Shown piece after piece: positions 1 through 5,249 of a stretch of DNA of 5,249 nt; the first letter of the stretch is position 1; each line of letters opens with the position of its first letter. Source of the stretch: Phycisphaerales bacterium (GTDB lineage: Bacteria; Planctomycetota; Phycisphaerae; Tepidisphaerales; Tepidisphaeraceae); contig JAQGHH010000148.1 in assembly GCA_028288945.1 (NCBI GenBank), positions 1 to 5,249 of the forward strand, written 5' to 3'. Made by a program: the position numbers and the translations under genes. The notes beneath the pieces are model-generated. The model was not told the origin of the DNA and did no database searches. It saw nothing but the letters and a program-made list of their open reading frames with translations.

Positions 1-7
1 GGGGGCT

Positions 8-23
8 TGTGAAATCTGTCACG
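8..23. promoter_or_regulatory. Candidate CRP/FNR-family operator
   Basis: The sequence is TGTGA, six bases, then TCACG. The inner GTGA and TCAC half-sites are perfectly inverted with the six-base spacing typical of CRP sites (consensus TGTGA-N6-TCACA). It lies just upstream of the promoter candidate at 30-58, with its centre about 49 bases before the likely transcription start. That is not the usual -41.5 or -61.5 position. A match of this strength would turn up by chance in a window of this size less than once in ten, so it is suggestive only. No regulator gene is visible. Confidence 0.25.
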
Positions 24-29
24 CTGTTC

Positions 30-58
30 TTGCAAAGCCTCGGAGAGACTCTTAGTAT
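30..58 (+). promoter_or_regulatory. Weak sigma70-like promoter candidate for nuoJ
   Basis: TTGCAA at 30-35 and TAGTAT at 53-58 are separated by exactly 17 bases. Each box matches four of six positions of the TTGACA/TATAAT consensus. Transcription would start near 65 and leave a leader of about 113 bases before the nuoJ ATG at 178. The AT-rich boxes stand out in GC-rich surroundings. If nuoI and earlier nuo genes lie just upstream, this would be an internal promoter or a chance match. Confidence 0.25.
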
Positions 59-78
59 CTGCCCCTTCATTGGCGGAA

Positions 79-100
79 GCTGCCGTTGCGTCGCGGCAGC
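79..100 (+). other. Small hairpin in the nuoJ leader
   Basis: GCTGCCG at 79-85 is perfectly complementary to CGGCAGC at 94-100, giving a seven-base-pair stem with an eight-base loop. A second weaker pairing is possible between GCGGCC at 107-112 and GGCCGC at 140-145. No run of T follows either stem, so neither looks like an intrinsic terminator. In GC-rich DNA such stems are common, and a regulatory role is unproven. Confidence 0.25.
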
Positions 101-177
101 CGGGTTGCGGCCCCGACGGGCTGTGGCCTTCGACCCTTAGGCCGCGTGGACCCCAAGCCGCGCGAAAAATAGTGACT

Positions 178-1101
178 ATGGTTGGCCTTCTTCCCGCAAT
201 CGCCTCCCGGTCGGCCCTCCTCCTGGCCGACGCCGCACCGAGCGCATCCCAGCCCCTGCAACTGGAAAACCCGCTGCTGATCCTCGTGCTGTGCGTCGTC
301 GCGGGCGTCGGCACCGTCCTGCTCCTCCCCGCGCGGCGCGACGTGGCCTTTCGCAAGATAGGCGGCTCGCTGGTCGTCTCGGCGCTGCTGATCTTTTCGG
401 CGCTCCTGGCCCGCAGCAAGTCCGGCATCGGCATGGGCATCTACTTCTGGATTTTTTCGGCCATCGCCCTGGCCGGGGCCGTCCGCGTGGTGACCCACCC
501 GCGCCCCGTTTACGCGGCCCTGTATTTCGTGCTGACGGTGTTCGCCAGCGCCGGCCTTTTCGTGCTGATGGACGCCGAGTTCATGGCCGCGGCACTCGTG
601 CTGATCTACGCGGGCGCAATCCTCATTACTTACGTGTTCGTGATCATGCTGGCCGCCGAGGCGCGTTCGCCCACGGCGACCGCGAGCCACGAAGCCGAGT
701 ACGACACCACCAGCCGTGAGCCGATCATCGCCGCCACGGTCGGGTTCGCGCTGATGGGCATCCTGTTGTTCGTGATCTTCGATCGCGGCCACGAGCTCAC
801 GCTGCCCCGGCAGGCCACAATCGAAAACAACGACGTCAACCAGACCGCCGGCGCAACGCAGAAGCTGGGCGTCTATCTCTTCCAGCATCAGACGGTGAAC
901 CTCGAGCTCGCGGGCTTGCTGCTGACGGTGAGCATGGTGGGCGCGATCGTGATCGCGCGCAAGCGAGTGGTTGTCAGCGAACTGCCGCACGGCCGCCCGC
1001 CCGTGACCGTCGCCCCCGCCACTCCCATCGACGACAACCCGTTCAGCATCCCGGTCTACGGCACCGATAACCCGAGACAAAAAGCGTATCCCGAAACGTA
1101 A
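178..1101 (+). CDS. nuoJ: NADH-quinone oxidoreductase subunit J, extended form
   Basis: NuoJ is a membrane-arm subunit of complex I near the quinone cavity, and its third helix takes part in coupling quinone reduction to proton transfer. The ATG at 178 gives 307 residues, against 184 in E. coli. The conserved core starts near residue 88 (IYFWIFSAIALAGAVRVV), then HPRP at 107-110, a second helix at about 111-131, and the signature third helix at about 135-159 with YAGA at 144-147. Tyr144 matches E. coli Tyr59. The fourth core helix is near 183-201, and the fifth (about 240-260) carries the membrane Glu243 of the LELAG motif. Two added hydrophobic segments precede the core, at about 32-50 and 61-77. 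A Pro-rich polar tail of about 45 residues follows it. No clear Shine-Dalgarno precedes ATG 178. An in-frame ATG at 433 would give a core-only protein, but the coherent hydrophobic reading before it favours the longer form. nuoK follows after a 95-base spacer. Confidence 0.93.
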   Translation: MVGLLPAIASRSALLLADAAPSASQPLQLENPLLILVLCVVAGVGTVLLLPARRDVAFRKIGGSLVVSALLIFSALLARSKSGIGMGIYFWIFSAIALAGAVRVVTHPRPVYAALYFVLTVFASAGLFVLMDAEFMAAALVLIYAGAILITYVFVIMLAAEARSPTATASHEAEYDTTSREPIIAATVGFALMGILLFVIFDRGHELTLPRQATIENNDVNQTAGATQKLGVYLFQHQTVNLELAGLLLTVSMVGAIVIARKRVVVSELPHGRPPVTVAPATPIDDNPFSIPVYGTDNPRQKAYPET

Positions 1102-1107
1102 AAGGAG
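1102..1107 (+). promoter_or_regulatory. Shine-Dalgarno sequence for nuoK, 89 bases from its start
   Basis: AAGGAG follows directly after the nuoJ stop codon and is the best Shine-Dalgarno match in the window. It is separated from the nuoK ATG at 1197 by 89 bases, nearly all of which belong to an inverted repeat. If that repeat folds, or if it was inserted later, the sequence sits 4 to 7 bases from the nuoK start, which is normal spacing. No other ribosome binding site is visible immediately before nuoK. Confidence 0.5.
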
Positions 1108-1191
1108 AAACGTGAGGCGTGGAACGCGATGAAGCCCGGCAGGGCTAGCACAAGACTCTGATTTTCATCACGTTCCACGCTTCACGTTTCA
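1106..1191. repeat. Inverted repeat made of heptanucleotide units
   Basis: The arm at 1107-1134 pairs with 1163-1190 to form a stem of about 28 base pairs. Only one mismatch (C1127/A1170) and two G-U pairs (G1116/T1181 and G1134/T1163) interrupt it. The 28-base interior contains a further small stem, GCCC 1134-1137 with GGGC 1142-1145. Each arm reads as four heptamers. On the right arm they start at 1164, 1171, 1178 and 1185 and vary around CGTTTCA. The left arm holds the complementary series starting at 1106, 1113, 1120 and 1127. AGAA occurs at both boundaries (1106-1109 and 1191-1194) and could be a short target duplication. There is no T run after the stem, so it is not an intrinsic terminator. 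The structure is read directly; whether it is a dispersed genomic repeat is inference. Confidence 0.85.
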
Positions 1192-1196
1192 GAACC

Positions 1197-1505
1197 ATGG
1201 CCCTCCCAACGCTCCAACATTACCTTGCCGTCGGCGCGATCATGTTCTGCATCGGCATGCTCGGTTTCATGACCCGGCGGAACCTGATCGTCATGTTCCT
1301 CTGCACGGAATTGATGTTCCAGGGCGTCGCGATCAATCTGATCGCCTTCGGCGCGTTCTATCACAACCTCGCCGGTCAGGCGTTTGTGATCTTCGTGCTG
1401 GTCATTGCCGCCGCGGAGGCCAGCCTCGCGCTGGGCCTGGTCGTGCTCCTGTTCCGCTCCAAGAACACACTCGATGCCGACGCATGGCGTGAGCTGCGAG
1501 GGTAG
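1197..1505 (+). CDS. nuoK: NADH-quinone oxidoreductase subunit K
   Basis: NuoK is the small three-helix membrane subunit of complex I (the bacterial counterpart of ND4L and MrpC). It carries intramembrane glutamates in the chain of charged residues that link quinone reduction to proton pumping. The product has 102 residues, close to the 100 of E. coli. Its helices lie at about 8-24, 30-53 and 61-86. Glu38 in CTELMFQGVAIN and Glu74 in AAAEASLALGL match the essential E. coli Glu36 and Glu72. Arg27-Arg28 match the conserved arginine pair in the first cytoplasmic loop. The ATG at 1197 is the natural start because it gives the family N-terminus, yet no Shine-Dalgarno stands directly before it; the only good one is at 1102-1107, beyond the inverted repeat. 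nuoL begins 8 bases after the TAG stop, so the two are surely co-transcribed. Confidence 0.97.
   Translation: MALPTLQHYLAVGAIMFCIGMLGFMTRRNLIVMFLCTELMFQGVAINLIAFGAFYHNLAGQAFVIFVLVIAAAEASLALGLVVLLFRSKNTLDADAWRELRG
1498..1503 (+). promoter_or_regulatory. Probable ribosome binding site of nuoL
   Basis: GAGGGT lies 10 bases before the nuoL ATG at 1514 and overlaps the last codons and the TAG stop of nuoK. The arrangement allows ribosomes ending nuoK to re-initiate at nuoL. It is a moderate match to the Shine-Dalgarno consensus. Confidence 0.45.
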
Positions 1506-1513
1506 CAACCATT

Positions 1514-3748
1514 ATGGAACACTTGTGGGTAGTTCGTTATTCCTGGCTGATTCCACTGCTGCCCTTGATCGGTGCGGCGGCGGCCGGGCTGCTCGGCGCG
1601 AAGTGGCTCAAGGAGCGCTCGCATCTGCCGATCTGGATCGGCGTTGGAATCAGCGCGATCCTGTCGCTGGCCCTCCTGTTCAGCACCATCGGCCTCCTGA
1701 AGCACGAGCCGGCCGATAAGTCAGAGCACGAAAACAACGGCCTCTCCGGAACCAAGGAGGTCTTCAATTGGATCGAGGTGGGGGACCCGAACCAGCAGGG
1801 GACCGAGGGGCATCCGCAGACGGTTCAGGGCAATCCCGCGGCTTACTTTCTCGCCAAGGCCGGGTTCTTCTTCGACCCGCTCACGGTGACGATGCTGTGC
1901 GTCGTCACGGGAATCGGGTTTTTCATCACCGTCTTTGCCGCCGGTTATATGAAGGGCGAGAGCGGGTATTTCCGCTTCTTCGCCTACCTGGGGCTGTTCA
2001 TCTTCATGATGACCATCCTCGTGATGGGCAGCAACCTCGTCATGCTTTACCTCGGGTGGGAAGGCGTGGGCCTCTGCTCGTACCTGCTCATTGGCTACTA
2101 CTACGAAAAGCCCGCTGCCCGCGAAGCGGCGAAAAAGGCCTTCCTCGTCAACCGCATCGGCGACTTCGGGTTTGGCATCGGCATCATGCTCTGCTACCTG
2201 GCGTTCGGCACGGTCAGCTACTTCGGCCAGGGCGCGGGCACGCACACGGGGCTCCTCGAACTGGCCACCTCCGGCCACCTCACCGGCTTCCAGTCCACCG
2301 CGCTCTACTGGATTCCGTTCTGCCTGATGCTCGGCGCCTTCGGCAAATCGGCGCAGTTTCCGCTTTACGTCTGGCTCCCTGATGCGATGGAAGGCCCGAC
2401 GCCCGTGAGCGCGCTCATTCACGCCGCCACAATGGTGACGGCGGGCGTCTACATGATCGCCCGCTGCGGCACGCTCTTCGTCGGCAACCCGCTGGCGATG
2501 ACGACCATCGCCGTGGTCGGCGCGTTCACCGCCATCTTCGCCGCGTCGATCGCCCTCCGGCAGTTCGACCTTAAGAAAGTCTTCGCCTATTCGACGATCA
2601 GCCAGCTCGGGTTCATGTTCGTCGCGGTGGGCGTGCTCGCCCCCGTGGCCGGCGTATTCCATTTGATCACGCACGCGTTTTTCAAAGCCCTCTTGTTCCT
2701 CTCGTCGGGCGTCGTGATGCACGCGATGGCGGGGGAGTTGGACATGCGGAAGATGAGCGGCGTGAAGAAAGTGCTGCCGATCACAAACATTTTGATGTTG
2801 ATCGGGTGCCTTGCTCTTGCCGGCTGCCCGCCGTTCAGCGGGTTCTTCTCAAAGGATGAAATCCTCGGCGCGGCATTTCGTGTGAATTGGGTGATCGGGG
2901 CAGTGCTGCTATTCACTGCGTTCATGACGGCTTATTACACGTTCCGCCTTTACTTCCGCGTTTTCCGAGGGCCGCTCGTTGTTCCGGAAGCACCGGCCGC
3001 CGGGCACGGGCATGGCCACGAGACCGACGAGCACGCCTCCGCCAGTCACTCTGCCATCGCAACCGGCACCTCGCCGTCCTCGGGCGTGGATGTCGGCCAG
3101 ACAAAGCACGCGCCTGCCCACGGGCATCACGCTGATCACGGACATCACAACCACGAGCCGTTGATCATGATTCTGCCGCTGGTGGTGTTGGCCGTCGGAG
3201 CGTGCTTGGCAGGCGGGCTTAATTTCGGTGAGCGGCTTGGTCATTTTCTGGGTGAGAGCCCGTCATTGATCCGCACTTACGAAAAGGCCAAGCTGGTCTA
3301 TGCGGGTACTACCGCGATCTCCGCTGCCTCGTTCGGCCAGGAAGCCACCGGTGGGAAGGCGCCTGAAACGGAATACTCCCTGATGGCAATTAGTGCCGTG
3401 GTGTCGCTGGCCGGCATCGGGTTGGCCTATCTACTGCATCTTAAGAGCCGCTTGACCGGCGAGCGAATCGCCGCGGGGCTCAGTCCCCTTACCCACATCC
3501 TCGAAGCCAAGTATTGGGTTGACGAGATCTATCAGGCCATGATCATCGAGCCCCTTCGAAGCCTCGGCCGCTGGCTCTGGGGCATCGATCGCTTTATCGT
3601 AGACGGGCTGGTCAACGCGGTAGGCGCGGTCCCGCAGATCGGCGGGTTCCTCCTCAAGCTCACGATCCAACGCGGCTACCTCCAGGGCTACGCGGCGGCA
3701 ATGCTGTTCGGCGTCGCGATCATTCTTTTCCTCATCTTCCTGCACTAA
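1514..3748 (+). CDS. nuoL: NADH-quinone oxidoreductase subunit L
   Basis: NuoL is the most distal antiporter-like subunit of complex I. It forms one proton path and holds the long lateral helix that runs along the membrane arm. At 744 residues it is longer than E. coli NuoL (613) but co-linear with it. Conserved proton-path residues are all visible: Glu183 in LGWEGVGLCSY, Asp217 in NRIGDF, Lys278 in GKSAQFPL, His303 in IHAATMVTAGVY, His387 and Lys391 in THAFFKALLF, and Lys447 in FFSKDEIL. They match E. coli Glu144, Asp178, Lys229, His254, His338, Lys342 and Lys399. The C-terminus keeps the lateral helix region (about 660-715) and the final helix (about 722-743), which separates it from NuoM and NuoN. 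The extra length comes from an enlarged loop at 63-116, a loop at about 498-547 with 13 histidines between helices 13 and 14, and a longer segment at about 580-620. MrpA is a distant relative, but the operon rules it out. Confidence 0.98.
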   Translation: MEHLWVVRYSWLIPLLPLIGAAAAGLLGAKWLKERSHLPIWIGVGISAILSLALLFSTIGLLKHEPADKSEHENNGLSGTKEVFNWIEVGDPNQQGTEGHPQTVQGNPAAYFLAKAGFFFDPLTVTMLCVVTGIGFFITVFAAGYMKGESGYFRFFAYLGLFIFMMTILVMGSNLVMLYLGWEGVGLCSYLLIGYYYEKPAAREAAKKAFLVNRIGDFGFGIGIMLCYLAFGTVSYFGQGAGTHTGLLELATSGHLTGFQSTALYWIPFCLMLGAFGKSAQFPLYVWLPDAMEGPTPVSALIHAATMVTAGVYMIARCGTLFVGNPLAMTTIAVVGAFTAIFAASIALRQFDLKKVFAYSTISQLGFMFVAVGVLAPVAGVFHLITHAFFKALLFLSSGVVMHAMAGELDMRKMSGVKKVLPITNILMLIGCLALAGCPPFSGFFSKDEILGAAFRVNWVIGAVLLFTAFMTAYYTFRLYFRVFRGPLVVPEAPAAGHGHGHETDEHASASHSAIATGTSPSSGVDVGQTKHAPAHGHHADHGHHNHEPLIMILPLVVLAVGACLAGGLNFGERLGHFLGESPSLIRTYEKAKLVYAGTTAISAASFGQEATGGKAPETEYSLMAISAVVSLAGIGLAYLLHLKSRLTGERIAAGLSPLTHILEAKYWVDEIYQAMIIEPLRSLGRWLWGIDRFIVDGLVNAVGAVPQIGGFLLKLTIQRGYLQGYAAAMLFGVAIILFLIFLH

Positions 3749-3768
3749 CGCGAAACTGAAAACGACTC

Positions 3769-5249
3769 ATGAATAGCATCTGGCTTATCCTTCTCCTGGC
3801 AGTACCGCTGATGGGCGCGGTATTCGGGGCGTTCGTTCCCGAATCCTCTGCCCGCGGCTGGGCGCTGTTCGTCAGCCTGATCACGCTCGTCATCTCCGTT
3901 ATTCTCGGAGTGGTGCTCGCCAACGACCCCGCCCACCCGCCCACGCTGGCGACGACGCCGCTGCCGCTGGTCGGGGCGAGTTTTTCGCTGACGGTCGACC
4001 CGATCAGCATCTGGCTTGTCATCCTCACGACGTTCCTGACTCCCCTCGCGATCGCCGCCAGCTTTGGCAGTATTTCGCAACGGCAAAACGAATATTACGC
4101 CTGGATGCTGGCCCTGCTCGTCGCCATGCTCGGCGTGTTCGTGGCCAAAGACCTGCTGCTCTTCTACGTCTTCTTCGAGCTCACCCTCATCCCCATGTTC
4201 TTCATTATCGGGATTTGGGGCGGCCCCGAGCGGCGGTATGCCGCGGGTAAATTCTTCCTCTTCACCTTCACGGGCGGCGTGTTCACGCTGGCCGCGACCG
4301 TCTATCTCGGCACGCGCTTCGGCACCTTCGACATCGCCACCGTCGTCGCCCGCTCGCAGACGGAGCTAAGCTCCACCGCCCGCTGGTGGGTGTTGCTCGG
4401 GCTCCTCGCCGGGTTCGCGGTGAAGACGCCGCTGTTTCCGGTGCACACCTGGCTGCCGCTCGCGCACACCGAGGCGCCGACCGCAGGCTCGGTCATCCTC
4501 GCCGGCGTGTTGCTGAAATTGGGCACCTACGGCTTGCTAAAGTTGGCCGTTCCGATCGGCCTCATCGGCCCTACGGGCCCGGTCTTCCCGGCGCTCGTTC
4601 ACTTCATCGCGATCATCTGTATCATCGGCATCATCTACGGCGCGCTCGTCGCATGGGTACAGCCGGACATTAAGAAGCTCGTCGCGTACTCGTCCGTTTC
4701 CCACCTGGGCTTCTGCGTGCTCGGGCTCTTCGCGCTCAACGACATTGGGATGCAGGGCTCGGTCCTCTACATGATCAATCACGGGCTGAGCACGGGGGCG
4801 ATGTTCCTCGTGATCGGCATGATCTACGACCGCTACCACACGCGCGACATCAACAAGCTCTCGGGCCTCGCCCGCAATATGCCGGTGCTCGCCTGCTTCT
4901 TCATCTTCTTCACGCTTTCGAGCATCGGGTTGCCCGGGCTGAACGGATTCGTCAGCGAGTTCCTGACGACGCTGGGCGCGTTCACCTCGCCCTATCTCGA
5001 TTGGCGGTACGGGTCGTTCGCCGCGATCGGGATCATCCTGGGCGCGGTCTACATGCTGCACATGGCGGCGCGCGTCATCTTCGGCCCATTGAAGACTCCG
5101 GCCCTCGAAGACCATGGCCACGGCAGCCCTGACTCGCACGGGCATGGCGAAAAAAAATCCGCCGACATCGGCCTGCGTGAAATTGGGATCCTCGTGCCGA
5201 TCGCCATCGCGGTCATCATCCTGGGCGTTAAGCCGGGTCTGGTGATCGG
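3769..5249 (+). CDS. nuoM: NADH-quinone oxidoreductase subunit M, 3' end cut by the window
   Basis: NuoM is the middle-distal antiporter-like proton channel of complex I, beside NuoL. The frame is open from ATG 3769 to the window edge and gives 493 residues. E. coli NuoM has 509, so probably only a few tens of residues are missing. Thirteen complete helices and most of the fourteenth (from about 468) can be followed. Proton-path residues are present: Glu137 in FFELTLIPM, Lys219 in FAVKTPLFPVHTWLP, Lys250 in GVLLKLGTYG, His338 in MINHGLSTGAMFL, and Glu397 in LNGFVSEFL. They match E. coli Glu144, Lys234, Lys265, His348 and Glu407. The Glu in helix 12, in place of the Lys seen in NuoL, identifies NuoM. 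A short loop with four histidines (449-459) lies between helices 13 and 14, the same place as the larger one in NuoL. The gene starts 20 bases after nuoL and has no evident Shine-Dalgarno. nuoN would be expected next. Confidence 0.97.
   Translation, partial: MNSIWLILLLAVPLMGAVFGAFVPESSARGWALFVSLITLVISVILGVVLANDPAHPPTLATTPLPLVGASFSLTVDPISIWLVILTTFLTPLAIAASFGSISQRQNEYYAWMLALLVAMLGVFVAKDLLLFYVFFELTLIPMFFIIGIWGGPERRYAAGKFFLFTFTGGVFTLAATVYLGTRFGTFDIATVVARSQTELSSTARWWVLLGLLAGFAVKTPLFPVHTWLPLAHTEAPTAGSVILAGVLLKLGTYGLLKLAVPIGLIGPTGPVFPALVHFIAIICIIGIIYGALVAWVQPDIKKLVAYSSVSHLGFCVLGLFALNDIGMQGSVLYMINHGLSTGAMFLVIGMIYDRYHTRDINKLSGLARNMPVLACFFIFFTLSSIGLPGLNGFVSEFLTTLGAFTSPYLDWRYGSFAAIGIILGAVYMLHMAARVIFGPLKTPALEDHGHGSPDSHGHGEKKSADIGLREIGILVPIAIAVIILGVKPGLVI

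Larger units (their letters stand above)
1..177. other. Upstream region of nuoJ with no recognised gene
   Basis: No gene can be supported here. Two plus-strand frames are open from the left edge. One stops at the TAG at 53-55 and ends in a short Cys/His-containing peptide (CEICHAVLAKPRRDS). The other stops at the TAG at 138-140. Either could be the tail of an upstream gene, but neither resembles the end of NuoI, the usual neighbour before NuoJ. The nuoJ frame itself is open back to a TTG at 70, but the 36 extra residues are Arg/Pro/Gly-rich and unlike a NuoJ start. The region holds a CRP-like palindrome, a weak promoter candidate and small hairpins, listed separately. I therefore treat it as probable leader or intergenic DNA. 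Confidence 0.5.

Noticed and set aside
70..177. TTG at 70 as the nuoJ start
   Set aside because: It would add 36 Arg/Pro/Gly-rich residues unlike any NuoJ N-terminus and has no Shine-Dalgarno. ATG 178 starts a hydrophobic, family-like segment.
67..1080. Long open frame on the minus strand opposite nuoJ, and similar ones opposite nuoL and nuoM
   Set aside because: They mirror the plus-strand genes, are Arg/Asp/Glu/His/Gln-rich low-complexity translations with no domain, and result from G/C-rich third positions in nuo genes.
433..1101. ATG 433 as a core-only nuoJ start (222 residues, close to E. coli length)
   Set aside because: No ribosome binding site precedes it, and the frame upstream encodes two coherent membrane helices. 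Kept as an alternative, not preferred.
1112..1161. Leader mini-ORFs inside the spacer: GTG 1112 (MRRGTR, stop 1130-1132), just after AAGGAG, overlapping ATG 1129 (MKPGRASTRL, stop 1159-1161)
   Set aside because: The GTG lies four bases after the Shine-Dalgarno, so translation is possible. However, both frames are set by the heptamer repeat and are too short to support without ribosome data.
1107..1190. Rho-independent terminator between nuoJ and nuoK
   Set aside because: The stem is not followed by a T run and is inside an operon whose genes must be made together.
1514..3748. MrpA-type or hydrogenase-linked antiporter subunit in place of NuoL
   Set aside because: The neighbours are nuoJ, nuoK and nuoM in standard complex I order. 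The protein also has the NuoL lateral helix and final helix, and nothing of an Mrp or hydrogenase operon is present.
3748..3773. Degenerate copy of the heptamer repeat in the nuoL-nuoM spacer (CGAAACTGAAAACG)
   Set aside because: It shares only the GAAAC-like flavour, has no partner arm, and is short enough to be chance.

Overview
The window is one strand of a respiratory complex I (proton-translocating NADH-quinone oxidoreductase, type 1) operon, in the canonical order nuoJ-nuoK-nuoL-nuoM. All genes are on the + strand, and nuoM runs off the right edge. I found no RNA gene, CRISPR array, phage, toxin or defence gene. The coding content is housekeeping, and the unusual signals are small ones between and inside the genes.

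Organism (inference from memory of family members, not from a search): the DNA is GC-rich with strong G/C third positions, which is why long empty minus-strand frames appear. NuoJ is much longer than the E. coli protein, with two added N-terminal membrane helices and an SREP segment before its fourth core helix. NuoL and NuoM both carry histidine-rich loops, and Shine-Dalgarno sequences are sparse. Together these suggest a planctomycete or a related PVC-group bacterium, at moderate to low confidence.

Layout. Positions 1-177 hold no gene I can recognise. They contain a CRP-like palindrome (8-23), a weak sigma70-like promoter candidate (30-58) and a small hairpin (79-100). nuoJ is best started at ATG 178 and ends at 1101. 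A 95-base spacer follows, almost filled by an inverted repeat built from heptanucleotide units (1106-1191). This repeat lies exactly between a good Shine-Dalgarno sequence (1102-1107) and the nuoK start (1197). nuoK ends at 1505, nuoL begins 8 bases later and runs to 3748, and nuoM begins after 20 bases at 3769.

How the genes work together: NuoJ and NuoK form part of the membrane-arm section nearest the quinone site, with the polar and charged residues that carry the coupling signal. NuoL and NuoM are the two large antiporter-like subunits at the far end, each with the Glu/Lys/His series of a proton half-channel. The key residues are intact in NuoK, NuoL and the visible part of NuoM, so the complex looks functional. 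The observation most worth following up is the folded repeat that may deliver the nuoK ribosome binding site to its start codon.
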